Positions 26,570-36,032 of a stretch of 64,000 nt of DNA are shown piece by piece. The translations under genes were made by a program, and so were the position numbers. Positions within the stretch are counted from its first letter, which is position 1, and each line of letters begins with the position of its first letter. The notes below the pieces were generated by a model. That model was not told the DNA's origin and ran no database searches. It saw nothing but the letters and a program-made list of their open reading frames with translations. Source of the stretch: Bacteroidota bacterium (GTDB lineage Bacteria > Bacteroidota > Bacteroidia > Chitinophagales > JADIYW01); the NCBI GenBank assembly GCA_016705125.1, contig JADIYW010000036.1, forward strand, positions 276,164-340,163. Direction: 5' to 3'.

Positions 26570-27652
26570 ATGGATAAGAATAATTATGTCGTAATCATGG
26601 CTGGTGGAATTGGGAGTCGTTTTTGGCCTGCCAGTAGAACGGCTTTACCCAAGCAGTTTTTAGACATTTTAGGAACAGGGAAATCACTCATACAACAAAC
26701 ATTTGACCGGTTTTTGAAATTTATTCCTCGCGAGAATATTTATATTGCAACAAATGAAGATTATGTTGACTTGGTAAAAGAACATATAAAAGGAATAGAT
26801 GATCAACAAATTTTACCTGAACCAGCACGCAAAAACACAGCTCCTTGTGTGGCATACGCAGCTTATAAAATAGAAAAAATAAATTCCAAGGCCAATATTA
26901 TTGTAGCTCCCTCTGATCATATTATTTTGGACGAAGATGAATATATCCGAATAGCAACCAAGGCGCTTGAATTTGTTGATGAAAATGAAGTATTAGCAAC
27001 AATGGGGATTTTGCCCACACGACCAGATACTGGTTATGGGTACATACAATTTTCTGACCACGAACCAGTAGTTGGGATAAACAAAGTAAAAACATTCACT
27101 GAAAAACCAAGTAAAGAAGTGGCTGAAACTTTTGTAGAAAGTGGTGATTTTCTATGGAATGCAGGCATTTTCGTGTGGAATGTAAAAACAATCATAAAAG
27201 CATTTGAGTCGTTTTTGCCAGAAATAAGTGATGCATTTGAAGAAATAAAAAAGAAATTGGGTACTACAAATGAAATTGAAGCAGTTTCTGAAGCTTTTGC
27301 TCTTTGTCCAAACATCAGTATTGATTTTGGTGTAATGGAAAAAGCAAGTAATGTGTTTGTTTTACCTTCAAATTTTGGTTGGTCAGACTTGGGTACTTGG
27401 GCTTCTTTATTTGCTGAAAAAGAAAAAGATTATTTAAATAATGCTGTTAATGGTAAACATGTAATGATTTATGACGCAGGCAATAATATGATTAATGTTC
27501 CTGACCATAAAATGGTTGTTATTCAAGGTTTGGAAAATTTTATTGTCGTTGACACTGAGGATGTTTTGTTAATTTGTAGTAAAGATGAGGAACAAAAAAT
27601 AAAAGAAATAACGAATGATATAAAAAGGCAGAAAGGCTCAAATTATTTATAA
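26570..27652 (+). CDS. manC: Mannose-1-phosphate guanylyltransferase
   Basis: 360 residues. The nucleotidyltransferase signature MAGGIGSRFWPASRTALPKQF spans residues 10-30. PSDHII and KVKTFTEKPSKEVAE are the other hallmark motifs, and the C-terminal helix region FGWSDLGTWASLF matches ManC. It makes GDP-mannose from mannose-1-phosphate and GTP for surface polysaccharide or glycoprotein synthesis. It lacks the phosphomannose isomerase domain of bifunctional ManC/AlgA. The next gene starts 7 bp downstream, so an operon with the amidase is likely. Confidence 0.93.
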   Translation: MDKNNYVVIMAGGIGSRFWPASRTALPKQFLDILGTGKSLIQQTFDRFLKFIPRENIYIATNEDYVDLVKEHIKGIDDQQILPEPARKNTAPCVAYAAYKIEKINSKANIIVAPSDHIILDEDEYIRIATKALEFVDENEVLATMGILPTRPDTGYGYIQFSDHEPVVGINKVKTFTEKPSKEVAETFVESGDFLWNAGIFVWNVKTIIKAFESFLPEISDAFEEIKKKLGTTNEIEAVSEAFALCPNISIDFGVMEKASNVFVLPSNFGWSDLGTWASLFAEKEKDYLNNAVNGKHVMIYDAGNNMINVPDHKMVVIQGLENFIVVDTEDVLLICSKDEEQKIKEITNDIKRQKGSNYL

Positions 27653-27659
27653 TATATAA

Positions 27660-28436
27660 ATGAATATTTTAAAAATAGCAATTGTTCAGCCTACTTTATA
27701 TTGGGAGCAGCCTTTAAAAAACATAGAAAATCTCACTATTTTAATTTCCCAGATTGAGAAGAATACCCATTTAATTGTATTGCCTGAAATGTTTAATACT
27801 GGTTTTTCATTGCGACCCGAAACATTTAGCGAAAAGATGGATGGGTTAACGATTTCTTGGTTGAAAAAAGTATCTATCGATACAAATGCCGCAATTACTG
27901 GTAGTTTGATGATTGAAGAAGCTGGAAAATATTTCAATAGATTGGTGTGGGTAGAAGATGGCGAAGTAGAATATTACTACGACAAACGGCATTTATTTAG
28001 TTTAGTTGGGGAAGATGTTCCATTTGCTGCTGGTAAAGAGAAAGTAATAATAACTTACAAAAACTGGAAAATAGCTCCTTTTATTTGTTACGATTTGAGA
28101 TTTCCAGCTTGGTGTAGAAACACTGAAGACGTTGATATTCAACTATATGTGGCCAATTGGCCCGAAAAAAGAAACCACCATTGGAAGTTATTGTTACAAG
28201 CTAGAGCAATTGAAAATCAATGTTTTGTAATTGCCTCAAATAGAGTTGGAGAAGACTTGTGGGGAAATAATCATTCTGGAGACTCTGCTTTGATTGATTA
28301 TTCAGGGGAAACAAAATTTTTGGCAAGCAATTTGCAAGCAATTAAAACATTTGAAGTCAACAAAACTGATTTAGAAGAATATAGAAAACGATATCCTTTC
28401 CATTTGGAAAAAGATAAATTTAAATTTGAAGAATAG
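27660..28436 (+). CDS. Nitrilase-superfamily amidohydrolase (omega-amidase, YafV-like)
   Basis: 258 residues with the Glu-Lys-Cys triad visible: E43 in VLPEMF, K109 in YDKRHLF and C143 in FICYDLRFP. The GNNHSGDSALID segment and the short length fit the omega-amidase group, which clears 2-oxoglutaramate or 2-oxosuccinamate as metabolite repair. Cytoplasmic, with no signal. It lies between manC and a small conserved gene, all closely packed. Confidence 0.87.
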   Translation: MNILKIAIVQPTLYWEQPLKNIENLTILISQIEKNTHLIVLPEMFNTGFSLRPETFSEKMDGLTISWLKKVSIDTNAAITGSLMIEEAGKYFNRLVWVEDGEVEYYYDKRHLFSLVGEDVPFAAGKEKVIITYKNWKIAPFICYDLRFPAWCRNTEDVDIQLYVANWPEKRNHHWKLLLQARAIENQCFVIASNRVGEDLWGNNHSGDSALIDYSGETKFLASNLQAIKTFEVNKTDLEEYRKRYPFHLEKDKFKFEE

Positions 28437-28437
28437 T

Positions 28438-28773
28438 ATGGAGAATCAGTTTGATGAAATAAAATGGGAAAACGTTTTAAATATATTAGAAAAGAGATTT
28501 GGTAAAAAACCCGATTTACAGAGCATTATTTTTTTAATTGGACATAGAGAATTAGGACAACTAAGAGAAAAGTTTAGTAAAGAGGAAAAACAAGACCTTA
28601 TTCATGTAGGTGTATGTGTTTTGATGTCGCAGGCAGGCTATTATGAATATGTTTCAGATGATGCACAAGGATGGCCACATTTTGAACCAGTACGTGGAAA
28701 AGAAAAAATGGATGGTGAAGCGCAGGAAAACATCCTTAAAAGAGAAATTATTAATTATTTTGAAAATATGTAA
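28438..28773 (+). CDS. Conserved hypothetical protein, 111 residues
   Basis: Starts 1 nt after the stop of the amidase gene (ATG at 28438); an in-frame ATG at 28426 would overlap that gene. The protein is soluble and mostly helical, with distinctive stretches IIFLIGHRELGQL, EEKQDLIHVGVC and YYEYVSDDAQGWPHFEP. I recognise it only as the kind of small conserved protein found next to housekeeping genes in Bacteroidota. No metal or catalytic motif is evident. Function unknown. Confidence 0.75.
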   Translation: MENQFDEIKWENVLNILEKRFGKKPDLQSIIFLIGHRELGQLREKFSKEEKQDLIHVGVCVLMSQAGYYEYVSDDAQGWPHFEPVRGKEKMDGEAQENILKREIINYFENM

Positions 28774-28782
28774 AACAAAAAC

Positions 28783-29619
28783 ATGAAAAAGATTTTAACA
28801 TTTTTGGCTTTCTTAACTAGTTTTAGCATTTTTGCACAAAATACACCAATGGTAAGTTTAAAAGCATTTCAAGGAGACTCCTTATTAGGAGAAATGAAAA
28901 TCAAATTGTATGATGAAACGCCACTTCATCGTGACAATTTTTTGAAATTAGTTAAATCGGGTTTTTACGATGGCACTTTGTTTCATAGAGTTATTCCTGG
29001 TTTTATGATTCAGGCAGGCGATCCAAATTCAAAAACTGCACCAGCAGGTCAACAACTAGGTTCTGGAGATGTAGGTTATACTATTCCTGCAGAAATAAAA
29101 CCAAATTTGTTTCACAAAAAAGGTGCATTGGCTGGAGCAAGACAAGGGGATGAGGTGAATCCAAAAAAAGAATCTAGCGGTTGTCAGTTTTATATTGTAA
29201 CTGGAAATATAACTCCAGAAAATCAATTAAAAGCGATGGAAGCACAAAAAGGTCAAGGAAATCCTCAGCAACTTTTCAACCAAATTATTTACAGACCTGA
29301 AAACAAAGCAATTTTAGATTCGCTTATTCAATTGCAGAAAACAGGCAATATGGATGCTTTTGATAAATTGATTGGCGAGAAAATTGAACCTCTTATTCAA
29401 ATTGAAATGGCTAAAGCTGGCAGTTCATTCAAATTTTCTGCTGAGGCAATTAATGCATATTCAACAATAGGTGGAGCGCCATTTTTAGATAATGAATATA
29501 CTGTTTTTGGCGAAGTTGTTGAAGGCTTAGAATTGTCTGAAAAGGTACAAAATGCAGCGAGAGACCAAAGTGATAGACCAAAAGTAAATATCAGATTGGA
29601 AATGAAGATAATTGAATAG
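28783..29619 (+). CDS. Secreted cyclophilin-type peptidyl-prolyl cis-trans isomerase
   Basis: 278 residues. A signal peptide (MKKILTFLAFLTSFSIFAQ) precedes a cyclophilin domain: YDETPLHRDNFLKLVKSGFYDGTLFHRVIPGFMIQAGDP, QFYIVTG and a late DNEYTVFGEVVEG. An insert of about 80 residues, glutamine and lysine rich, separates the two halves of the domain, as in periplasmic Bacteroidota cyclophilins. It should assist folding in the periplasm. It ends before a strong bidirectional hairpin terminator. Confidence 0.92.
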   Translation: MKKILTFLAFLTSFSIFAQNTPMVSLKAFQGDSLLGEMKIKLYDETPLHRDNFLKLVKSGFYDGTLFHRVIPGFMIQAGDPNSKTAPAGQQLGSGDVGYTIPAEIKPNLFHKKGALAGARQGDEVNPKKESSGCQFYIVTGNITPENQLKAMEAQKGQGNPQQLFNQIIYRPENKAILDSLIQLQKTGNMDAFDKLIGEKIEPLIQIEMAKAGSSFKFSAEAINAYSTIGGAPFLDNEYTVFGEVVEGLELSEKVQNAARDQSDRPKVNIRLEMKIIE

Positions 29620-29642
29620 TAGTATTCTAGTAAATTAAATAA

Positions 29643-29680
29643 AAAAAAGGGAGGGCTTGAAAAATAGCGCTCCCTTTTTT
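29643..29680. terminator. Bidirectional intrinsic terminator
   Basis: AAAAAAGGGAG at 29643-29653 pairs with CTCCCTTTTTT at 29670-29680, giving a GC stem flanked by A and T tracts on either strand. It lies between the convergent cyclophilin and PLP-enzyme genes and can end both. Confidence 0.8.
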
Positions 29681-30665
29681 ATTTTATATTCAATATCTTA
29701 TCTTGAAAACCAAAAAGACTTTGCCCTCCACCGGAATGGATTATTAGTTTATTTCCCAACAATTTTTTTTCTTTTATAATATTTAAAGCAGTCATAAAAA
29801 GTTTGGTGGAGTAAATTGGATCAGTTAAAATGCCATATTTTTGAGCATATTCTTTTGTTTTATCTAAAACAGTAGCATTTACACTACCAAATGATTTTGC
29901 AGTTATGGGTTTATAAAGAATATAATTGGCAGGCAATTGATAGTTTAAATTATAAAAAGTTGCCCATTCAATTGTTTTAACTAATTGATTACTAAAATAG
30001 GTTTCATCTTCAGCCATCAGCACAATATGAATGCAAGTCTCCTTTCTTAATTTTGAAAATTCAAGACAAAGTGCCCCAGCCATTAAGCAGGTTCCTGCGT
30101 CAATAAATACATGATTAAATTTTAAATGCTGCTCTTCCTCATTTTTTATTATATCTGCAGCCATCGTTAAGGCTCCAGGAAAAGCTTCTATGCAAGAAGA
30201 GCCCTCAGTAATTGTTTTAAAATTGGAATATTCCTTTTTTAAGGAATCTTGGGCAATTATTTCAACATTTGGCCAATCTGTTTGATTTACAAAAATGATT
30301 TTTTCTTTTTTTGATAAAAGCGAAAGTAAAAATCCATTTCCACTGTTAGCAATTGAATTATTGGTTTTTAGAAAAAGTTTGAAATTCAATTGATTTTCAA
30401 TCAATAGTTGCACTAAACCAATTACATTATTTGAATTTGAACCACCAATGACACCGACACAGTCGAATTTGTTTTTTTTCAAAAAAGGAATTAAAGAGGC
30501 GTATTTTCTTTTTTTACTTCCCGAAATTCCAAAACTAGATTCGTCTTCCCTTTTTATCCAAGTATCGGGATATTCATTATCTGATAGTGCATGAACCCTG
30601 GAATGAAATAACAAAGACTCATCACATAAATTTATAGGAAAAAATTCGTGATGAGTCTTCGTCAA
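29679..30665 (-). CDS. PLP-dependent ACC deaminase / D-cysteine desulfhydrase-like protein
   Basis: 328 residues from a TTG at 30665, the first codon after an in-frame stop. The fold-type II PLP lysine is in GISGSKKRKYASL, and GVIGGSNSNNVIGLVQL is the cofactor-phosphate neighbourhood. The C-terminal IIHSGGGQSLFGF is also typical. Family members open aminocyclopropane carboxylate or remove H2S from D-cysteine; which applies here cannot be decided. It is the third gene of a run of three on the minus strand, after the zinc-ribbon and Nif3-like genes. Confidence 0.82.
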   Translation of the reverse strand: MTKTHHEFFPINLCDESLLFHSRVHALSDNEYPDTWIKREDESSFGISGSKKRKYASLIPFLKKNKFDCVGVIGGSNSNNVIGLVQLLIENQLNFKLFLKTNNSIANSGNGFLLSLLSKKEKIIFVNQTDWPNVEIIAQDSLKKEYSNFKTITEGSSCIEAFPGALTMAADIIKNEEEQHLKFNHVFIDAGTCLMAGALCLEFSKLRKETCIHIVLMAEDETYFSNQLVKTIEWATFYNLNYQLPANYILYKPITAKSFGSVNATVLDKTKEYAQKYGILTDPIYSTKLFMTALNIIKEKKLLGNKLIIHSGGGQSLFGFQDKILNIK

Positions 30666-30683
30666 TTATTTATTTTGAAATTT

Positions 30684-31463
30684 TTATTCTACAACATCGT
30701 TGTATTCTAAAGAAACCATGCCAGTACTTGACTCATCTACATCAGCCAAAATTCTACCGCAATGTTCGCAAGTATGTATTCTTTTTTTGGTTCTAATTTC
30801 TGATTGAGTTTGTGGTGGGATTCTTCCAAAACAACCTCCACAAGAATCTCTTATTACAGACACAACAGCTAAGCCGTTTGAATAAGATTTACGAATTCTT
30901 TTATAAGCAGTTAAAAGTCTTTCTTCAATTTTAGCTTCAACATCTTCAATTTTAGCAGAAATTTTTTCTTCTTCTTTTTCAGTGTCAGCAATTATTTTAT
31001 CTAATTCGCCTTTTTTAGCTTCTAAGTTTTTCTTTTTAGCCTCTAATTTAGTTCTTGTATCATTTGAGGCAGCCTCAGCAGATTCTGTCGAAAAAGTAGC
31101 TTCTTTTATTTTCTTTTCGCTTAATTGAATATCCAATTTTTGAATTTCAATTTCTTTTGTCAATGCATCGAACTCCCTATTGTTTTTTACATTTTGAAGT
31201 TGTTTGTCATATTTCAATATAAGTGCATTAGCATCTTTGATTGAGTTTCTTCTGTCAGTAATTTCCTCTTTTGCATTTTCAATGTCTTTCAACATCTTAC
31301 TTACTCGAATTTCGAGGCCTGCAATATCATCTTCAAGGTCAGAGACTTCTATTGGAAGCTCTCCTTTCATAACCTGAATTCGGTCAATCTTTGAATGAAG
31401 TGACTGCAATTGAGCCAATGTGTTTAGCTTGTCGCTTACCGTTAAATCTTTTACTTTTGCCAT
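30684..31463 (-). CDS. Coiled-coil protein with C4 zinc ribbon (CdsZ/DUF164 type)
   Basis: 259 residues. Two long antiparallel coiled-coil helices (about residues 10-185) end in a zinc ribbon: CGGCFGRIPP and CEHCGRIL give four cysteines in two CxxC pairs. Relatives such as Chlamydia CdsZ and HP0958 act as scaffolds or chaperones, in some species for secretion or RNA handling. In Bacteroidota this gene regularly follows the Nif3-like gene, as here (3-bp gap), suggesting a shared housekeeping role that is not known. Confidence 0.85.
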   Translation of the reverse strand: MAKVKDLTVSDKLNTLAQLQSLHSKIDRIQVMKGELPIEVSDLEDDIAGLEIRVSKMLKDIENAKEEITDRRNSIKDANALILKYDKQLQNVKNNREFDALTKEIEIQKLDIQLSEKKIKEATFSTESAEAASNDTRTKLEAKKKNLEAKKGELDKIIADTEKEEEKISAKIEDVEAKIEERLLTAYKRIRKSYSNGLAVVSVIRDSCGGCFGRIPPQTQSEIRTKKRIHTCEHCGRILADVDESSTGMVSLEYNDVVE

Positions 31464-31466
31464 TCT

Positions 31467-32561
31467 TTATAAATAATTTACAGGATTGGTTGTGATTTCT
31501 GTTAAATGGAGGGCAAAGGTAGGAAATTTTTCTTTTAAAATAGTATGAAATAACTGTAAAGTAAATTGCTCACTTTCAAAATGTCCTATATCAGCAATAA
31601 TTATTTGTTTTTCCGCATCAAAAAACTCATGGTATTTATAATCGCCAGTAATAAAAATGTCCGCATTTATTGACTTTGCTTGGGGTAAAAGGAATGAGCC
31701 TGCTCCTCCACAGAAAGCAATTGTTTTTATTTTTTTTCCTAATAATTGCGTATGTCTAATGCATTTTGTTTGCATTTTTTCTTTTAAAAAATATAAAAAA
31801 TCAATTTCCTCCATTTCTTGGCTCAAGGTTCCTACCATTCCTGAGCCTATGTCTTGATTATAATTTTCTAATAAAATGACTTCATAAGCAACTTCTTCAT
31901 AAGGATGCGCAGTTCTAAGCACTTGTAGTATTTTTTGTTCCAGATGAGATGGAAAAATCATTTCAAGCTTAGTTTCATTTTCTCGTGATTGAATTCCTTT
32001 TTTTCCAAAAAATGGATTTGATTTCTCTTTCCCTGTAAAAGTTCCAATTCCTTCGCTTAGAAAGGAACAATCAGCATAATTTCCGATATTTCCTGCGCCC
32101 GCTTCAAAAAGTGCCCTTTGTATTTGTTCAATATATTCGTTTGGTGCGTAAGTGTATAGTTTTTTGAGGATTTGTTTTTTTGGAGAAAGAATTTTAAGAT
32201 TTTGTAAACCCAATTTTTCGCCAATCATTTTATTTACTCCCAAATGGACATTATCCAAGTTGGTATGGGCTGCATAAATAGCAATATCATTTTTGATGGC
32301 TTTTATTAAAACCCTTTCGACATAATTTTTGCCTGTAATTTTTTTCAATCCGCTAAAAACAATTGGGTGGTGTGCGACAACCAAATTGCATTTTTTTTGA
32401 ATTGCTTCATCAATAATCTCTTCTAGTGTATCTAAACAGATTAAAATACCAGTAACCATCATTGTTGGACTTCCAACGATTAATCCAGCATTGTCATAAC
32501 TTTCTTGATAAGCTAAGGGTGCAAAGCTTTCAATCTCCTTTATTACTTCCGAAACGTTCAT
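31467..32561 (-). CDS. Nif3-like dinuclear metal centre protein (GTP cyclohydrolase 1 type 2 family)
   Basis: 364 residues from the ATG at 32561 (MNVSEVIKEIESFAP); an ATG two codons earlier also exists. Metal ligands are visible in VVAHHPIVFSGLK, the AAHTNLDNV motif and, at the C-terminus, DIGHFESE. A PII-like insert occupies the middle, as in the longer members. Proteins form hexamers with two-metal sites; the true substrate is unsettled. The start codon sits inside a one-mismatch copy of the repeated GTTGATTATCAAC motif. Confidence 0.88.
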   Translation of the reverse strand: MNVSEVIKEIESFAPLAYQESYDNAGLIVGSPTMMVTGILICLDTLEEIIDEAIQKKCNLVVAHHPIVFSGLKKITGKNYVERVLIKAIKNDIAIYAAHTNLDNVHLGVNKMIGEKLGLQNLKILSPKKQILKKLYTYAPNEYIEQIQRALFEAGAGNIGNYADCSFLSEGIGTFTGKEKSNPFFGKKGIQSRENETKLEMIFPSHLEQKILQVLRTAHPYEEVAYEVILLENYNQDIGSGMVGTLSQEMEEIDFLYFLKEKMQTKCIRHTQLLGKKIKTIAFCGGAGSFLLPQAKSINADIFITGDYKYHEFFDAEKQIIIADIGHFESEQFTLQLFHTILKEKFPTFALHLTEITTNPVNYL

Positions 32562-32645
32562 AATCAACTATTTGTATAAATATAAGAAATAAAAAATTTA
32601 TTTAAAGGTAAATATAGTCAGACAAAATTAATTACCTTTAACCAA

Positions 32646-33703
32646 ATGAAATATTTAAAAATATTACTCTTTCCTTTTTCAATAATTTATTGGGCAATTA
32701 CTGCGCTACGAAATAAAATGTATGACACGGGATTTTATGGATCCACTGATTTTGATTTGCCTGTTATTTCTGTTGGAAACCTAAGCACAGGAGGCACTGG
32801 AAAAACACCTTTAATAGAGTATCTAATAAATTTATTAATTGAAAATGAAACTGTTGGGGTATTAAGCAGAGGATATAGAAGAAAAACCAATGGTTTTTTT
32901 TTATCCCCAAATAGTCCAGACCCTAAAATAATTGGAGATGAACCTGCATTGCTTAAATGGAAAAATCCGCAAATTGAAGTAGCAGTTGGTGAAGAACGCG
33001 TAATGGCCATTCCTCTTTTAGTTGGTGCAAACCCCGATTTGAGTGTAATCCTTTTAGATGATGCTTTTCAGCATCGTGCAGCACGGCCATGGATTTCAAT
33101 TATAACAACAACATATCAACTTCCTTTTTGGAAAGACAAAATATTACCAATTGGAAATTTGCGAGAAGCTAAATCTGGTTTCAAACGTGCCAATATCATT
33201 ATAGTTACAAACTGTCCGAAAACGCTTAGTTTGGAAGAAAAAACAGTCATAAAGAAAACAATGAACACCCTCGAAAATCAATATGTTCTTTTTTCTTCTA
33301 TTGAATATGAAATCCCATTTTTATTAAGTAATCCGAGTATAAAAATTTCATTAAATAGTGCCTTAAATGTGCTTTTATTTGCTGGAATTGGCAATCCTGA
33401 AATGCTTAAAAGCCACGTTCAATCTAAGGTTAAATCGTTGAAATGGTTGGGTTTTTCCGACCATCATTGGTATTCAGATAGAGACATTTTTAAAATAGAG
33501 CGGATTCAAAAGGAGATAATTTAAAAAGAATAATCCTAACTACTGAGAAAGATGCTATTCGCTTTTATGAATATATGCCTTTATTAAAAAAAGAAGGTAT
33601 AGAAATATATGTTTTGCCTATGAAAATGCAATTCTTGGCCAATGATGGAATTCTTTTTGATAAGTTATTGAAAGAATCAATAGCCTATTTTAAAGAAAAA
33701 TAA
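32646..33703 (+). pseudogene. lpxK: Tetraacyldisaccharide 4'-kinase with a one-base frameshift
   Basis: The first frame (start 32646, stop at 33522-33524) carries LpxK features: P-loop VGNLSTGGTGKTPLIEYL, SRGYRRKTNG, GDEPALL and VILLDDAFQHR. It stops after 292 residues, but the next frame continues with GDNLKRIILTTEKDAIRF and runs to the stop at 33701-33703, supplying the usual LpxK C-terminus (about 351 residues joined). One base appears missing in the AAAAGG run at 33508-33513. LpxK phosphorylates lipid A and is normally essential where lipid A is made, so a sequence error is likelier than a dead gene. Confidence 0.85.
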
Positions 33704-33741
33704 AAAAAATTTATCGCTTCTAATCGTTGAATTTGTTGGGA

Positions 33742-35619
33742 TTAATCAAAAAATTGCCACACTACACCTGCCTTTATTGATCGGTCGGGCATGGCATAAT
33801 TTGGGGCAACATAATAACCTCCTTTTCCTAGTCCTGAAGTAAGGTGTTGAGAAAGGAAAAACACCCTAGCTCTTTTTATTTGAATATTGAAAAACACATC
33901 AAGTACAGGATAAAAGGCTATTTTTTCCTGATTTTGAACATAAAACTCCATTAGAGCTGGGTTATAATTATTGGCTTTGTAATTGGTATTATACACTAAA
34001 TCAAAGCCCATTTGAGCTTTCAACCTACCTTTAATAAAACCACCCTGATAATACAAAGTCGTTTTTTGCCAAAAAGAAGGCAATCGAACACTTTCCTTTT
34101 GATTAGATATTTGACCTATTGCCTTAATGCTCAAGTGGAATAATTTCCAATCAAAGTCTTTACGTGCATATAATTGAGTCGCTACGAGCAATTTATCCAA
34201 TTGTTGAGGCAATTGATTCTCGCCGTAAAAAATATAGTTTTTAACCAAATGATTTTTAAACTCAATTTCGAAATCCCATTTTTTAAACAAATAATTGGCT
34301 TCAATCGTATTTGTAAAAACTTTTTTGAGTTGCAAATCCCATTTAAAGTGATTACTTGTATAAAAAGATTCTTTTTGAGTTGGCGATGCGTTTTGTAGCT
34401 TTAAAACGATATTTAGCGGATTATCTGATTTTTGAAACAAGCCATAATTGAGCATAACTTCAAAATTACCCATATAATTTGGTGTAAGCGAAATAGCGGC
34501 ACTGGCTTGTAGTTTGTTTTTTTGAGTATTAAAATTTGACAGAAAATTTCCGCTTAAAATTAATTGGTGAACCGTATTGTTGAATTCATACTGCTGATAT
34601 TGTATAAAATCATATTGTATTTGTGCATCGTAATTAAATGAAAATGAGCTGCTTGAATCCGAATTTGCCAAAAAGGAAAAAGCATTAGATATTTTATTAA
34701 ATTTTGTATTGTCTTGCGCAAAAGTAAGGTTGTAATGATAATTTTCATAAAAAGTTGAATCAAATTCAGTGTCAGTGTATTCCATTTTTTGATTTTGCCA
34801 TGTGAAACTGTGGGTAAACAGTTTGGGTGCCTTATAGTCGAACGGAGAAAGGGTATCTAGTCCTGAGTTTTTAAAAGGATTAAAATATTGTTTTAGATGT
34901 ACGTTTTTTTGCGAACATTTATTGAGTGCATCTTCCAAATTAACGGGAATTATTGCCCTATCTTTTTTGTAAGCGGGGTCTTTGAATACATCTTGGATTG
35001 CCCATCCTCCGTTTTCTTGATTTTTGAAATTATTGAGTACAAATGCTGCAAACAGGTCATATTTTCCATTTTTGGAACTAAACCAATCATTTAAAGCGAC
35101 AAAATTACCGCTAGTTTTGTGTTGTGCAAACTCGCCATCAGAATTAATTCTTTTATAATTAAAAGCGATATTGTTTTGTTTTTTGATGTTTTGTGAATGT
35201 GTACCCTCAAAAATTTGTTCCAATTTTTGACCAAAAGCATAAGATAATTCAGTAAAGGGTGTTTTAGTTCTGAAATATTTAATCTCCGAAGATTGAATAA
35301 AATATTTGTCTAATTGGCGAAAGCCTGGCTGGTACCCAATTTGACGAAAATCGTTGAAAACTAACGATTTATATGCTTGTCCCAAATTGCTTAAAAAAAT
35401 ATTAGGATATTTTTCCTCGTTTATGGGATTGTATAAATGAATATTAATAATTGAAGTATCATTAATATCCTCCAAATGCATATTTTCTGTTGTTTGGTGA
35501 GTTTCAATAATCATTACGGGGTTGGGCAAAATTCCTATAGTATTTTGCGCTTTAATACAAAAAGCAATACCACAAACACTAAAAAAAAATAATCGTTTTA
35601 AAATGAGATTCATTTTCAT
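33742..35619 (-). CDS. Putative porin (Porin_10 family) outer membrane protein
   Basis: 625 residues with a signal peptide (hydrophobic run then CIKAQ). The body resembles Bacteroidota 'putative porin' proteins: KYFRTKTPFTELSYAFG, then QIFEGTHSQNIKKQNNIAFNYKRINSDGEF, followed by many beta strands and a C-terminal aromatic residue (WQFFD). It probably forms a beta-barrel in the outer membrane, with unknown cargo. A TATTTTTG box ends 6 nt before the ATG. A second ATG two codons in is also possible. Confidence 0.8.
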   Translation of the reverse strand: MKMNLILKRLFFFSVCGIAFCIKAQNTIGILPNPVMIIETHQTTENMHLEDINDTSIINIHLYNPINEEKYPNIFLSNLGQAYKSLVFNDFRQIGYQPGFRQLDKYFIQSSEIKYFRTKTPFTELSYAFGQKLEQIFEGTHSQNIKKQNNIAFNYKRINSDGEFAQHKTSGNFVALNDWFSSKNGKYDLFAAFVLNNFKNQENGGWAIQDVFKDPAYKKDRAIIPVNLEDALNKCSQKNVHLKQYFNPFKNSGLDTLSPFDYKAPKLFTHSFTWQNQKMEYTDTEFDSTFYENYHYNLTFAQDNTKFNKISNAFSFLANSDSSSSFSFNYDAQIQYDFIQYQQYEFNNTVHQLILSGNFLSNFNTQKNKLQASAAISLTPNYMGNFEVMLNYGLFQKSDNPLNIVLKLQNASPTQKESFYTSNHFKWDLQLKKVFTNTIEANYLFKKWDFEIEFKNHLVKNYIFYGENQLPQQLDKLLVATQLYARKDFDWKLFHLSIKAIGQISNQKESVRLPSFWQKTTLYYQGGFIKGRLKAQMGFDLVYNTNYKANNYNPALMEFYVQNQEKIAFYPVLDVFFNIQIKRARVFFLSQHLTSGLGKGGYYVAPNYAMPDRSIKAGVVWQFFD

Positions 35620-35625
35620 GGGCTA

Positions 35626-35633
35626 CAAAAATA
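35626..35633 (-). promoter_or_regulatory. -7 promoter box before the porin gene
   Basis: TATTTTTG on the minus strand, 6 nt before the ATG at 35619, giving a very short predicted leader. The rest of the 413-bp gap to the next gene is AT-rich and holds no gene I can support, apart from the opposing promoter at 35985-36012. Confidence 0.4.
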
Positions 35634-35984
35634 CAAATTAAAAATTATGGAGAAGGTAAAAATTAGAAGATGCAGTATGTTTACAAAAATGAGAAATAAG
35701 ATTATAAAATTAAATTTCACATTAAAATTGAAAATATTCCACATTAAAAATATTTTCTTAATGTAAATCAAATGTGTTTTTTCCAAATATATATTCAAAA
35801 AACAGTCAGATTATTTGTTATTTTAAAAGAAGACGATTATCTTTACTTTTAAATAAACTAGATGGATAAAATTCTACACTTTTTTTGTTATATATTTTGG
35901 GTCTTTTTAGGCATTTCTTTCAAAAAACTGTAGTTTTTTTTCTAAAATTTATTTTATTCTCTTTAAGTTAATTATGGCTTAAAG

Positions 35985-36012
35985 TTGGGTATGTTTTTTG
36001 TTAGTAATTTTG
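35985..36012 (+). promoter_or_regulatory. Promoter of the large T9SS surface-protein gene
   Basis: TTG at 35985-35987 and TAATTTTG at 36005-36012 with a 17-nt spacer. Transcription would start near 36018, about 15 nt before the ATG at 36033. Confidence 0.55.
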
Positions 36013-36032
36013 TTCGATTTTAAAAATTAATT

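Noticed and set aside
35616..35798. Open frame of 60 codons on the minus strand upstream of the porin gene
   Set aside because: Its composition is that of random AT-rich DNA (repeated Ile/Phe/Asn), it has no homology I recognise, and it covers the porin promoter region.
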